64,000 nt of DNA, taken from the NCBI GenBank assembly GCA_007258455.2, contig VDFB02139063.1, forward strand, positions 310,001 to 374,000, written 5' to 3'. Numbering within the stretch: position 1 is the first letter of the stretch; each line of letters opens with the position of its first letter. Shown here one piece after another: positions 1 to 11,348 of the stretch. The stretch is from Sequoia sempervirens (lineage: Eukaryota; Streptophyta; Pinopsida; Cupressales; Cupressaceae). The notes beneath the pieces are model-generated. The model saw only the letters and a list, made by a program, of their open reading frames with translations, did no database searches and had not been told where the DNA came from. The position numbers and the translations under genes are program-made.

Positions 1-2440
1 AAGATGCAACATGGGAAGGGACATAAGACATCAACCATCCAATTCTTCATTGCTTGAGGACAGGAAATATTTGGGAGGGAGTACTTGTCATGTCCTCTTT
101 TTAAAAAATAACATTCACTATTTTTGGCAAAGTCGGCTTCCTAAGTAGCAAGTCAAGGCCTATGGATGAATTGAGAAATTTGGGTTTTCAAAGTGAATTA
201 ATTAAATTATTTTTGGGTGAAAAATTTATGAATATTCATAAATTATATTTTTAGGACCAAGTTGGGCATGGGTTTCTAGTGGAGCATGCTAATAGTCAAA
301 TTGGAAACTCTCCTCTTGGTAGTAGGAGTTACAATCTTTATGGTTGCTTATTCTTGTCAGCGGGAGTTACAACCTTTCAAATTAAAGTTTCCTTCCCTTG
401 AATGTGGGATTTTGGCACCCAAATTGGTGTTGGTAGTGGTTTGATATATTATTTCTTATTTTCCAAGTTGGGTTTCATATTCTATGCATTGTTTTCTCTC
501 ATAGTTTGTGACGATTCTTCAGAGGCTGGTAAACCAATGAAGGATAAATCTACAGGGCTGATCAATCAAGGGGATTGAGGCTCAAAGACATTGGTTCTAA
601 GGGTCTCCAAACTAAATTTCATCTAGAGATTACCATTGTGCTGAAAGCTTTTCATTTGTTTTCCTTATTCCATTTTGATTGCAAGAGTTTGATTAAGTTT
701 GGAGTGCATAGTGAAGATTTATTAGTTTCAGTTTGTATTGCTGTTTTGAGCATCATATTTTGATGTCATTTCAGTATTCATACATGTAATTTACTAATAA
801 AAACTTTGTATGAAGTTGGGGTGTTTTTGTGTAGAGTTTACTCTAGTTTCGAGGTGAGTTTTGGCTTTCAATTTGGAGATTTGTTGGTGCAGTTGTTCAA
901 TATTCTTTTCTGATTTATATGATAGAGATATTGATTTAATTCCATGATAATATCTGAAATATATCATTCCACTTCGTTTACTCAATATCCAATTTCAATT
1001 TGGTGTAATTTGGTGTTCATTCTGGTATACCCAATTTGCTCTAATTTGAGTTTGATTAAAAAGGAGATTTTCAGATTTGAATTAACATTTTATTGAAGGG
1101 ATATTACATAGTGAGAGTTAATGTTACCTTTTAGAACAATTCAAAATAAATTTATGGAAATATTTCTAATGCAACCAACTAGTTCAATTTTCACCCAATG
1201 AGCAAGGAGTTTTGAGCCCCTCTAGTTAGGGTACCAAAATTAAATATATTCTTAGTTTTTATTTTTATTTTGTAGCTAATTTATTCTCATACAAATATCC
1301 ATTTCAAATTATAAGGATAAAATGTGTGTGATGTCTCTTCAATTTCCAAAGTGGACCGTAGCTTGATTGTTAATTGAATTTTTCTAGTTTTATTTATAAA
1401 ATTTATAAATGGGCTCAATTCAAAATAATGAAGTAGAGTAGAAGGCATGCATATTAAAAAAATATTTTCCTAGATTATATGAGATCTTAATTTTATGTTG
1501 TTTCTATCATTGTTAATTCACATTTATTTGTTGTTTCAATGATTAGTTACAATGTAGCTAGTTCCTCACTAGGTATTATCTTTTAAATTCCTACCTTAAT
1601 TCATATTAGAGAAGGGAGTGATAAGATGGTGAATTGGCTATCATCATCAAAGCCATTGAAGTAAGTTTGGGAGAGTTGGAGACCATGTGAGGGTTAGGAA
1701 AAAACCTAGGGTAAGATGCCTATGTGATGAGATACCAATCTAGGAACCAAGTGACGATGAAGCTTCCAATTCAAGAGAAGGAAAAATGAGTGTAGAGGAT
1801 AAATTTTCTAAGGGGTGTTACTAACAAGAGGAAATAAAATAAAGTTTGATCTTACCTATGGTTCAAGTGGATTGGATCATGAAGAATTATTATATTGGAC
1901 CCTTGATTTGATCACATTTTCCCTTCTTCAAGTGATTTTTTTATAAACACTTTTCTTGTTTTAATTTGAAAATTTCAAACTCCCTCAAATAAATTTTCTC
2001 ATGTTTTTAAAGAAACATGGAAAATCTTCAAGTGTGAAATGCTCCTAATGGTCATTTTTCAAAATTTTGTTTCACAGAAGCATCATGGCAATTGTTTCTA
2101 GATGGTAGGACTATGTAGAAGACTACATAATTTTTAGAAAATCATCAACAACATAGTCCAAGGGTCGGGTTTATGTAAGCCCTTTTTTAAGGATATGGAA
2201 TAGTGGGAAGGGTTTTGCAGGTTGGAAAACTCATACATCCTATCATCAACAATCATGCCATCTTAAAATTCTAGGGCCCACAAGTACTCTCTCAAAGATA
2301 TTGGAAGGTGGGAAGGGACTTGCAACATTCCCTAATAATATGTCCATCCCGAAACCAAGTCCATTTGGTGTCCCCTTTAATCCTCCTTTGCCAAGGAACC
2401 ATGGTTTCAAAAACCCACTCAAAAACTAGTCAGGTGCCAT
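1..2440. other. unassigned AT-rich stretch, possible end of an LTR element
   Basis: No coding region can be supported here; the open frames are short and show no family motifs. Near the left edge a purine-rich run (TTGGGAGGGAG, 72-82) lies just before TGTCATGTCC at about 88. This resembles a polypurine tract followed by the start of an LTR, so bases 1-87 may be the 3' tail of a Ty3-type element and the following 1-1.5 kb its LTR. No second copy, primer-binding site or target duplication is present to confirm this. The rest is AT-rich sequence without clear structure. Confidence 0.3.
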
Positions 2441-2545
2441 AATAAGGAAAACACAAGTCCCAACTTTCAACTTAATGACATGAACCTGAGACCTCAGTTA
2501 CAACAAAAGAATACAAACTTACCAGCTAAGCAATGCATAGGGGGC
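2440..2545 (-). mobile_element. tRNA-derived SINE-like unit
   Basis: On the minus strand GCTTAGCTGGTAAG (about 2516-2531) matches a tRNA-type RNA polymerase III A box. GGTTCATGTC (2477-2486) is one base from the B-box consensus. About 30 bases separate them, as in a tRNA gene. The surrounding sequence does not fold into a functional tRNA and no anticodon arm is evident, so a SINE head is more likely than a tRNA gene. The 3' end is not defined; it may extend leftward past 2300. It lies immediately upstream of the LINE that could supply its transposition machinery, which may be chance. Confidence 0.5.
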
Positions 2546-2594
2546 CCAATAAAACTAAAAAATCCTAGGAGGTGTCATCCAGGTGACATTCTTG

Positions 2595-3900
2595 GAAGAA
2601 CACCTCAACTTCCAAATCAAGGAACTTTGTGAAAAATCTATTGGTAAGTTTTAGAATATTAACCCTACCAAAAATGTTTTGACTAGATGGGTTGATGACC
2701 ATTGGGTAGGAGCTAATGAAGTTCATTTCATAGATAAGGGTAAGGGGTTATTTATTTCTATTTTTCCTCGAAGCAAACAAGGGATGTTGTCTTCAAAGTG
2801 AAGATGTGGTTCTTCCCAAGTGCGGGACTATATATTCAACCCTGGATCCCCAAATTTGACCCTTCATCTACAGTGATAAAGTTTGTGCCATTTGGGTGTA
2901 ACTACTAGCCCTACCACTTGAATACATATATCTTCAAATAGTAGAAATCATGGGAAATTAAATGGGTATCTTCATGAAGCTTGATTAGACCTGTTTTGAC
3001 AATATCGAAGCTTTGATTAGGCTCTGCATTTTATTAGACACCACTAAACCTCTTCCATGGGATTTTTTAAATCCATTCTAGGAATGGGACCTAGCGTTAA
3101 GAATTTTTTCTTGAAGGGATCGAAATAGAATGTCATTCTTGCCATCTAAAGATTCACCCTAGCACCAAATTTTTGTATCAAACTACAAAATCTTGGGAGG
3201 CCTATGAGGATCAGGAAAGCATACTAGTTAATAAAATAATCCTTTCCAAGGATGATTTTATCATATTTCCAGAGATTTTTTCAATGGCTAAAGTAGTTGC
3301 ATAAAATAGTGTTGAGGCTTCAGAGGAAATTTCTCCAAAAAGCTAATGGGAGAGAAGGATCTATTGGATGTCCAAATGGAAAAGGTTTTTTCTGCTCTAC
3401 AAGTACCATCTTGCAGTAAGGAGAATGAAGTTCCAGTGTAGTTGAATGAAATGTTGGAATTTATAGATTTATAGGAACTGGAAAATGTTAGTTGGAATAC
3501 ACAATCTAATAGTATGATCCAAAACTTAGAGGTAGAGGAAACAATGACTCAGGGTGTTTCTTCAGTAGTCCCAGATATGATGGTTGAAGATTCAGTTAAG
3601 TAGTTTGGAGGATTGTTATCTCAAAACACTTTTTTAAAGGCTATGGAACTAAATACTCCTCCTAACTCCAACCATATGGCTTGGAATGCCATGGAAATAG
3701 TTCTACTTACAAAAAATCTCAACCAAAATATTATAAAATACATTCCTCTGGGCTCTCAAGTTCTCTCCTCAAGGTCTCTGCCAACAATGGTAGAATAGAT
3801 CTTAGTGGAAGTTGGAGGAAAAATCATTGATGAAATTAATGAGGAATTGAATGATTTTGATTACTCCTAGTCACTTTCAATCTCACAGTCTCAATTTGAT
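2595..3900 (+). pseudogene. LINE ORF1 relic with DUF4283-like region
   Basis: Plant L1 ORF1 proteins bind RNA and carry a DUF4283 domain followed by a variable, often zinc-knuckle, tail. Here the pieces GANEVHFIDKGKGLF, PWIPKFDPS and PLEYIYLQIVEIMGN are found in order between about 2700 and 2965, in shifting frames. They match the usual DUF4283 pattern (aromatic-rich strand, then a PW..DF-like motif, then P.EY...... IG). The region from 3100 to 3900 would be the ORF1 tail, but it is riddled with stops and no zinc knuckle is visible. The endonuclease frame follows directly. Confidence 0.6.
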
Positions 3901-4050
3901 GTGACTACCTTGTCTCTTAAAATAAATACAAAGAAAGGAAAAAGTACAAGACAAGGAAAATGCAAGAAGAGATCACAATTGGTTTGCATACTACCCTGGA
4001 CAAAAATCTGAATATGAGACCGAGGAGGGCCTGTCGCTCTCCTTGAGACC

Positions 4051-4740
4051 AATGAAGGTCCTTTCATGAAATGTTAGGGGCTTAAATTCCTCTAAAAAAA
4101 TGTGCTTGATTAAGTGCCAGATTGATTCAAGCGATGCCGATATTTTTTACTACAAGAAACTAAATTTTTAGATGAACAAAACAAAGAAATCCTAACTAAA
4201 TGGTCCAAATGGGAAGTGCTTCATACTCCTATAGCAGGGGCATCAGGAGGTCTAGAAGTCTTATATGATCTATGCAAGGTTAAGGTGGAGTTCATTGCAA
4301 CCAACAATGGTGGATGCTCATCAAGATTCAATGTTATCAACATACATTTTGGATATTCAATGTTTATGGACCTACATCGACTAGTGGCAAGAAATAGGTA
4401 TGGGACTCTTTGACAAACCTATTTTTGTTAAGGGAGGAATTTATTATCTTAGGAGGGGATTTTAATGCTATTGCATCCCTGAAAGAGAAAAATGGAGGTG
4501 TCATTCCCTCTCCAAAAGCAATGGAGGACTTTTCCAAATTTATCTTGGATAACACATTGATTGATTATTTACCAACTAATTGTAAATTTACTTGGAAAAC
4601 TAGAAGGAATTTTTTTTGTCTCATTGCAAAGATGTTGGATAGATTTCTCCTCTCCATAATTTGGACCAACACTAATTTTAAACATGCCTCTTCCATCATC
4701 TCATTCTTAGGTTCAAATCATTACCCGATCTAGTTGGATA
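4051..4740 (+). pseudogene. LINE apurinic-type endonuclease domain relic
   Basis: This is the N-terminus of LINE ORF2, which nicks target DNA for target-primed reverse transcription. The start reads MKVLS-stop-NVRGLNSS; plant L1 copies have a tryptophan at the stop, so TGG has become TGA. Downstream GGDFNAIASLKEKNGG (about 4456-4500) is the conserved GDFN endonuclease motif, followed by a region ending in NHYPI where active copies have S-D-H-x-P. The frame shifts at about 4400. The domain length of about 230 codons is normal for the family. Confidence 0.85.
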
Positions 4741-4767
4741 AATTTAAATCATCCTTCAAATTTACAT

Positions 4768-5658
4768 ATGTGGTTCAGGGATGATAACTTTCTGCTTTGC
4801 CTCAAAAAATGGTGGGTGAATACACCATTCGTAGTAGGCTCCAGACTTTACCAATTAGCAAAAAATAACCAATTCATAAAAGGGAAAATCAAACAATGGA
4901 ACCATCTCCATTTCAAAAATATATTTGAACAAAAAAATCTTCTTATTCAGAAAATTCAAGTGCTCAATGAACAAGTCATCCAAAAGGGTATGAACAATGA
5001 ATCATTCCATCAACAAAACCAACTTCAAAAGGAACTCAAAGAAGTTCTAGCTAGAGAAGAAATATATTGGAAGCAGAAGTCAAGAGAAATTTGGTTAAAA
5101 GAGGGGGATAGGAATACCAATTTTTTCACAACTCAGTCAAGGTTAGACGTAATGCTAACACAATCTTTTCTATAAATTTTGCATCTAATAAACTTCTAAA
5201 AGATGATTAGGAGATTCAAAATGAGGCCATTCTATTCTTTTCCAACCTCCTTACCAAACCGACGAATCAAGATCTTGATGTGGTTGGAAAAGAACAAGAA
5301 TTTTTAAATTTCATCCCAAAGATACTTAGTCCAGATGATAACAAGTTTCTCTTGGACCCATTATCCTTGGATGAGGTCAAAGCTGTAGTTTTGCACTTGC
5401 CCTAGATAAAGTTTCTAGGCTAGATGGTTTCACTGTTCTTTTCTATTAGAAATGCTAGGATTTTATGGGAAGAGATATTTGGTTGACTCTAGAAGAATCT
5501 CGTAGAAACAACACAATGATAAAAGAGCTCAATACAACTCATATTGCTCTTATTCCCAAAGTCAAAACTCCCTGCTCATTTGTAGATTTTAGACCTATCT
5601 CCCTATACAATACCATTTATAATTTTTTTCTAAAGCTATAACTCTAAGGCTTGCCAAA
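4768..5658 (+). pseudogene. LINE reverse transcriptase, N-terminal part, truncated by insertion
   Basis: Residues IWLKEGDRNTNFF (about 5088-5126) are the conserved pre-RT motif of plant L1 ORF2. They are preceded by a helical linker (4768-5080). After a frameshift near 5140 the RT fingers follow: FLNFIPKILSPDDNKFL, a K.SRLDGFT motif, IALIPKVKTP and FVDFRPISLYNTIY (about 5540-5620). The frame breaks at 5658 at the LTR insertion and the palm domain with its catalytic aspartates continues at 19802. A second copy of 5127-5658 lies at 14717-15251. Confidence 0.85.
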
Positions 5659-6007
5659 TATTAGAGTAAAAGGTATTTCCTAATTAATTATTTATTTAAT
5701 TATTAGGTTCCTTTTCCTTTAATTACTTAAACTTACTTAGGTCATGTTCTTTATATGTCTCATGTCATAGGATAAGAACACATGTCATGATCTTGTTTTA
5801 TCCTCACCTAGGGTTTCTAGGTTAATTATCCTTTTATAAGGATTCTCTATTGTATAATCATTAGAAGATGCACATTATTATGATTCATGCTTTTTTGGAT
5901 CAATAGCTCTTGGCCTCCATATCTTTGCTATTCTCTCTTTTTGTGACAGGTGTTTGATTATAGGTGATCCATGGGAGCTCTTAAGTTGATTTTTCTCAAC
6001 TTAAACA
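5659..6007 (+). repeat. LTR1, left outer copy (349 bp)
   Basis: Begins TATTAGAGTAAAAGG (TG mutated to TA) and ends CTTAAACA. A TATA-like CTTTTATAAGGATT lies at about 5831. The primer-binding site TGGTATCAAATC follows directly at 6008. It is visibly more similar to the copy at 15252 than to the right outer LTR at 19449, as expected if the 15252 copy arose by later duplication. Confidence 0.85.
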
Positions 6008-7307
6008 TGGTATCAAATCCTTGATATGCAAGCCCCTTCTCGAATCCAGGAGAAATTCAATCAAGAGGTTTTTTTGGGTATCTTTGAAGGCTCGTGGGCA
6101 TCTACAACATATAATATCATTTTCTTTTTGTATTTTTGAGAAAAAATAATTTTTGAGTTTTGTTCAAAATCACAAAATACCATCTATATACCTACTAGAT
6201 TTTGGAGATAGTGAGCATATTTTGTAGAAACAATTGCCAAAATAGTCCACACAACTATTTTTCCCTACAAATGAAGTTTGATTTTTTACCAAATCGTATG
6301 TTTTGAGTTTTGGATTCAAAAATGATTTTTGGGTTTTGTTGGCAACATCAAAATATTATCTAGGTATCCATTATTTTTTGCATGCAACAAGTATATTTTT
6401 TAGAAATCAAATAAGAAGGGTCGTGTTTGTATTGTCACCTAGCAAAATTTACCCTTTTTTCAAAAAATCATTTTTACCTCGGCTATCATATTTTCGTGAT
6501 TCAAATGGCATCAAAAATATGATTCTATCCTTTACATAGATCCGAGGTCATTTTTTATTCATGGAAGAAGAGGTGAACATTCATCTGTGCATGCACTAAT
6601 TCCTTTTTATATGCATTAGGTTTTCATTTTATTTTTGATTTCTACATGATTTGCATGCTCTCCTTTTACAGTCATGGGGTATTATAATAAATGAACTTCA
6701 ATAAAGTTCCATCAGGGGGGCTTCTTGCATAATATTTGGATTAGAATGTAGTCACATGGCATGCACTTTGATCCCATCTTCATATTGATGACAACTCGCA
6801 TGAGTTGTATCTGGACTATGTAGTTTCTTTTTTCCACATCTTGCTTATGACTTGACACATTTTGGTTTGGATTGGTTCACATTTGAGAGCCTATGGTTAA
6901 TGATCTTGAATCACATCAGATTCACATCGGGTCATATCTTAGTTAGAGGGCCATTCATTTTGTGGTTAATGTTCCAAAATCTTCATGGTACTTGCTCCTA
7001 TGGATCAATTTTAGTCACAGTTTGGCATTGACATTAGGATACACATAACTTCCAGATTATTTCATCATATCTTTCCCTCTTATGGGGGCATTTCTAATGT
7101 ATCTATGTGATGAATGCTGTATTTGGGGGGTCTCATGGAGTCTTCCATTTGTTCATCACTTGGTTGCATTCTCTATTTCTTTTGCATTGTATTTGTACAT
7201 GGGTACCTAACATGACCTTGTAGTAAGGACCAATTCATGATTTAATGAATTTATCCTTGCATTATTTGCATGTTTCTTATTCTCCCTAAGTTGCACTTAA
7301 GAGGGGG
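6008..7307 (+). other. internal non-coding segment int1, first copy
   Basis: Starts with a primer-binding-site-like sequence and ends with a polypurine tract (ACTTAAGAGGGGG) abutting LTR2. About 1.3 kb with no protein similarity; the few open frames are AT-rich chance frames. A close copy is at 15603-16854. It contains short internal echoes of GGGTTTTGTTGGCAACATC-like sequence. Confidence 0.7.
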
Positions 7308-7553
7308 TGTTGGTGTAATTAAATATTTAATTATACTTTGTTAAGTTTACTTAGGTCCTAATTAGGTTTTCCTTTTAGGGTTTTTCATCTTGCTCTATAA
7401 AAGCAAGTTCTCTTGTAATTCATTATTTCCAATAATATTATTTGCACATATTTGTGCAAATCTCTCTTGCATGTTTGATTTTATCCTTGTAGAAGGCTAA
7501 TCCAGGTTTTATAGGTGATCTTGGTTTTATTGACTTTAATGGAAACTCTAACA
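7308..7553 (+). repeat. LTR2, first copy (246 bp)
   Basis: Begins TGTTGGTGTAATTAAAT and ends ACTCTAACA. It is preceded by a polypurine tract and followed by TGGTATTAGAGCTC, an initiator-Met-type primer-binding site. It contains a TATA-like GCTCTATAAAAGCAAG at about 7393. It is related to LTR1 but clearly a separate subfamily. The second copy is at 16855-17106. Confidence 0.75.
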
Positions 7554-7756
7554 TGGTATTAGAGCTCTAGACCTATAATCCTCTTTCCACTTTTTGAGAG
7601 ATTTTGTGCCTTGAGCTGTCATTCGGTGCATCCTAGAGCAAATCAATGTTTTCTATTAGATTCAAAGCTATTTGGAAAGTCAGTGTTGCATTTTGTTTGG
7701 CTTGATTTGGACTCTAGATGTCAAATCTATGAGGGTTTGAAGTGATTGTTTTTTTC

Positions 7757-8325
7757 CAGATAGGGAGGGTAGCTGCATTTTTGGTGTATTTTGATCCCAA
7801 ACGTATATTTCCATCATGCTCAGAAGGCCAAACAATCTTAAGATCACCTATCAAATCACCAAAATCCATGTTAGGAGCTTCCGAGCCAAATTTGTTTTGC
7901 CACAGTAGTTGTATTGTCTCCCCAACACATAGATCAAGGTGAAAATATTTTCATTTTAATTTTTTTTTTCCTACACTTAAAAAAAATAAAAATTTAAAAG
8001 CCTTTGAGGCCATGATAGATCTTTTTTTGCTTTTTAAAAAAAAATTATATTAAATTTTGTTGGGCTATGGGGTATCGATAGGGGTACAGTTGCCCTACCA
8101 CTATGTGGTAGGTAGCGACACCTCAGGCCTTACCCCCCTATGGAGGGGTACTATTTGGGTACACCCCCTTAGGCCCTGCGCAGGGTTGGCGGCCCCACTG
8201 CCCCCAACACAAAAAATTTAATATAATTTTTTTTACCAAAAGTTTTTTTAAATAAATATTTTTTCTATAATTTTTATTTATTTATTTTTATATATATTTT
8301 TCATTAAAAAATATAATAGTTTTGG
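7757..8325 (+). repeat. 570-bp segment A (direct repeat of 13061-13640)
   Basis: Begins GATAGGGAGGGTAGCTGC and runs to ATATAATAGTTTT. A near copy lies at 13061-13640, and a third at about 17320-17885 in the second unit. Segments A and C directly flank the nested Ty3 element. Each copy contains the small foldback element described separately. No protein-coding content is seen. Confidence 0.75.
8045..8226. mobile_element. 182-bp foldback (MITE-like) element, copy 1
   Basis: Terminal inverted repeats of about 25 bp: TTATATTAAATTTTGTTGGG at the left and the complement of it (CCCAACAC, A-run, TTTAATATAA) at the right. The arms enclose a GC-rich core in AT-rich surroundings, with internal palindromes CTACCAC-TATG-TGGTAG and CCCTGCGCAGGG. 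It is non-coding. Copies 2 and 3 are at 13345-13526 and 17624-17800. Confidence 0.6.
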
Positions 8326-8432
8326 GCAGATTTGTAGGAGGGAATTTAGGAGTTTGAATCTCTTTTACTCCCAAAATAGCTTTATGAAATGTTTAGATAA
8401 AATTGCTTCCCCTATAATTCATAAGGGAACTA

Positions 8433-8490
8433 TGTGGTTTAGTGGTGGAGCTTGAAAATAGGAAGGGGGAGGTCAAGTGTTCAAACCTCT
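8433..8490 (+). promoter_or_regulatory. tRNA-like RNA polymerase III A and B boxes inside the LTR
   Basis: TGGTTTAGTGG (8435-8445) fits the A box and GTTCAAACC (8479-8487) fits the B box exactly, 33 bases apart as in tRNA genes. The orientation is opposite to the host LTR element. The second LTR keeps the A box at 12440-12450 but has a B-box change (GTTCAAAGC, 12484-12492). It is best read as a SINE head or tRNA-derived promoter captured in the LTR. Confidence 0.5.
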
Positions 8491-8619
8491 CCATAAATTT
8501 TTTAACAAACCAACTACTTGGAGGATGCCAAGGGGTGCCACATGGCACCATTTCATTGGTCCATGTGGTGCCATTCTATTCGCTCACACAATGACATGTA
8601 TCAAAATACAGTTGGTCCA

Positions 8620-8765
8620 CATCATCACCTGCCAATGCCACATGTCAACTTGTGATTGGTCCATGTCATCAAGCTACTGCCATGTCACCATCTGCCACAT
8701 CACCACCTACCACGTCACCACTGCCATGTCACATGTTGACATCATCATTTTGACTAGCCAACCCT
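8620..8765. repeat. degenerate C-rich short repeat
   Basis: Repeated variants of CCATGTCACCA, CCACATCACCA and CCACGTCACCA run without fixed period. The same block is at 12590-12730 in the other LTR. The plus-strand open frames across it are by-products of the repeat. Confidence 0.6.
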
Positions 8766-9131
8766 TTTGACCAAAACTTTGACTTGGCGTAACTTTGGCA
8801 TACAAACTTTGTTTTCAATGAAACAAATGGCATTAGAATCACGGTGATGAGCTCTTCGACATGACACTATTTTTGACCATTTTTGAGATGATCAAAATTT
8901 TCACCTTTCTGATTGGCCTCTGTACCCAATTTGACCCCAACTTTGATTGGTCATAACTTGAGCATACGAGCTTCATTTTTTCCTATTCAAGTTGCGTTGG
9001 GTTTCATTTTATGATCTCTTCAAGATGGCGCTAAAATATGGAGCATGTCGAACACTTCAATTTTTGGTGAAAAGTATCCACCTGGATCAGTCCTCCCTAC
9101 TGGAGAGATTTTGAACCTCCAAAAGTTACAT

Positions 9132-9763
9132 TTATTTAGAATTTAAGTGAGGGCATGGCCTCCCCACTTGTCCTGTATCCACTTTCCATTTGTACACCTG
9201 GCTCAACACCACGATCGAGACTGCAATAACATTATTGAACATATACATCATTCTATCACTTCCATAAGCATCTACATCAACTATTACAACCATTAACCAA
9301 TAAAAACTGACTAATATCAAGATGAATAACAATGCATATATGAAAGAGAATGAATCAACAAAATGTCTATCTTTCACATCAGGAACATTTTTATTCAAGG
9401 GAACCTCTAAATTCTCAACCATAGGTTGCGGACTTGGATCATCAATGCTTTCATTTACTGTTTCCTCACGTTCTATGTTGGTGTATCTTGCAACATCTGA
9501 TTAGCCTTGATTACCTCAAGTTCATGTTGAGAACCACATGAATTAATAGACATAAGAGACAAATCTTTGCTTGCATTAATCACCCTTTTCAACTGCCTTA
9601 TGTTTGCAAAAGATCTATCAGTCTTGATTTTGTGAGAATGTACAATATACCTGATACCATCTTTAAACAAGTGATAATGATTAAATTCCCTATAAAAAAT
9701 AGCCTTCCGATCATATAAATAAGGGCTACCCAACACTATCCCATAGACACCTAGTGAAACCAC
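9132..9763 (-). pseudogene. protease C-terminal part plus hydrophobic two-segment tail
   Basis: Reading leftward, GVYGIVLGSPYLYDRKA (about 9750-9700) is the C-terminal flap and helix region of the retropepsin that starts near 9970. It is followed by a basic linker. After a frame break near 9470 comes a segment with PLNKNVPDVKDRHFVDS, then two strongly hydrophobic stretches (SFIYALLFILILVSFYWLM and NNVIAVSIVVLSQVY), and the end near 9132. Two probable membrane helices at the end of a Gag-Pro protein are unusual. It could be an env-like or captured segment; function is unknown. Confidence 0.6.
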
Positions 9764-9916
9764 ATCAAACTACACCTCATCAACATACTTACTTGTGATT
9801 GTGAATCTTAAAGTTCATTGTCATGTTACTTGCAATTCATTATTTTTGCAAACCCAACCTAGTGGACAAGGTTTATGATGTAGTGTAGCTTCCAATCCCA
9901 AATTCCTTACAACATT

Positions 9917-11290
9917 TTATGAGATTAATTTAATTTGAGATCCACTATCTATGAGAGTATCAATTTTAGTGTGCTTAGCAACAAACCTTACGTGAAAAAG
10001 TTCATTTCTTTTCTTATCTTCAAGGACATCATAGATTTGAGAAGTAGAAGCACAACTAGCAACAAAAAAATTGGCACTAGAAGCCTTACCTTTCAATCCC
10101 ATTGTTGTTATCTTAGTTTCATCTTCAGACTCTGAACCAAGATCCATAACAACATTTGCAGACTCCTTACCTTTCTGTTTACGAGCCCATTTTGGCTTCA
10201 ATTCTGGATGCAATTGCCAGCAATGATCTTCATCATGACCTTGCTTGTCACAATGAGAGCATGAGATTTTATCATACTTCTTCTTAATGGTAGTTGTCTT
10301 CTTCCTCATTCCTTTATCTTCAGATTTACCTTCAAGCTTAGATGGCTTCTTATCAGACTTATCAATGAACGCACTCTTACCTCTTGACTCTAAGTGTGTG
10401 GCTTGTACACATACTTCATCCAGATTACTAGGGTTCAAAACAAAAATAGAATTTCTTAGATAAGAGTGAAGACCACCTATGTACTTAAGCAAAGTGTCCT
10501 GGGTGTACAATGGGACATTCAATGCAATAGCCCTTTTCCTAAATTCATGGGTGTACTCTTGGAAAGTTTGACCTTTCCCTTACCTAAAAGCTTTCCAGTC
10601 CATCATTAACTATTGCATATGGCCTAGGGGATAAAATTTCTTCTTAAGAGCATTAACAAATTTTTCTCAAGTTAAATTGACTCTACCATGTTGTGAATAT
10701 TTTTCCCGAGTTCTACTCTCCCACTAGGTGAGAGTTGTTTCTCCCAATCGAAAAGTAGCTAACTGGATCCTAGAAGCATCATCTAAGAGGCCTTGAACTC
10801 TATAGTACACTTCTACTTGTTGAACCCAATCATCTAATTTCTCAGCATTTAATTCCCCACAATACTTAGGTAGATCAAATTTTACATCCAATTTAATTTT
10901 AGGCTTATGTGCAACCTTGAAAGGATTAGTAGAAGAAATAGAATCAGTAGAAGAAGAAGGAGAAGATGGAGAAGAAGGAGAAGATGGAGAAAAAGGAGTA
11001 TCTGGAGGCTCATCGTCACCTCTTGGTCTTTTCCCTTTATCCTTCCGATCTTCATGCTTTTCTCACTTTGACGAATCTCCTTTTTCACGCTTCTTCCATT
11101 CCCACTTTTCTTGCCTTTCCTGAAAAAGAACTTCTACCATTGCCTTCATTTCGAGAAAATATTTTTGAAAACTCTTCTCATCAAGCTCTCAAATTTTGCC
11201 AACTTTTGATCCTTCCATCCTTGGCAAAGTTCTTCGTTTACTGATCTCAGGATTGTATTCTACAAGCGTTCCTTCACCTCATTGGCTCTT
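9917..11290 (-). pseudogene. Ty3-type Gag with zinc knuckle and start of protease
   Basis: From right to left: a basic, Ser/Pro-rich N-terminus (about 11150-10900); a Retrotrans_gag domain beginning KFDLPKYCGELNAEKLDDW and continuing as WVQQVEVYYRVQGL (10890-10780); QTFQEYTHEFRKRA and LNVPLYTQDTLLKYIGGL (10570-10470); a CCHC knuckle CSHCDKQGHDEDHC (about 10265-10225); and the retropepsin active site TLIDSGSQ (about 9940). Gag forms the virus-like particle and the protease matures it. The Gag N-terminal half has stops; 10522-9917 is open (201 codons). Confidence 0.8.
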
Positions 11291-11334
11291 GGATTGTGTT
11301 ATCATTCACCTCTACAAACACTAGTCACATCAAA

Positions 11335-11346
11335 GCTCTGATACCA
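11335..11346 (-). other. primer-binding site (initiator tRNA-Met type)
   Basis: The minus strand reads TGGTATCAGAGC, the classic complement of plant initiator tRNA-Met, two bases inside the LTR end GATCA. It fixes the LTR boundary at 11349 and the minus orientation. Confidence 0.85.
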
Positions 11347-11348
11347 CT

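Larger units (their letters stand above)
2570..5658 (+). mobile_element. plant L1-type LINE, 5' part (interrupted)
   Basis: This is the 5' portion of a non-LTR retrotransposon: ORF1 relic, endonuclease, and the N-terminal part of the reverse transcriptase. The RT reading stops at 5658, where an LTR composite is inserted, and resumes at 19802. The two halves together make about 5.7 kb, normal for plant L1 elements. Stops and frameshifts occur throughout, so the copy is dead. The exact 5' end is uncertain; protein similarity begins near 2595. Confidence 0.85.
8333..9089 (-). repeat. truncated 3' LTR of the nested Ty3 element (U3 part)
   Basis: Read on the minus strand it begins TGATCCAGGTGGATAC and ends at CCCTCCTACA, where it meets segment A. 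It matches 12338-13054, with an extra block of about 40 bp after 8490. It contains the tRNA-like A/B box pair and a C-rich degenerate repeat. The U3 end carrying the TATA box, R and U5 are missing. Confidence 0.75.

Noticed and set aside
2477..2531. Functional tRNA gene
   Set aside because: Box-like sequences are present but no acceptor stem or anticodon arm can be formed and the B box has a mismatch.
4364..4555. Minus-strand frame over the LINE endonuclease
   Set aside because: Antisense shadow of the GGDFNAI endonuclease frame.
10882..11244. Open frames rich in Leu or Glu/Gly on both strands
   Set aside because: They are other-frame readings of the Ser/Pro-rich Gag N-terminus with its GAAGAAGGAGAAGATGG-type codon repeats.
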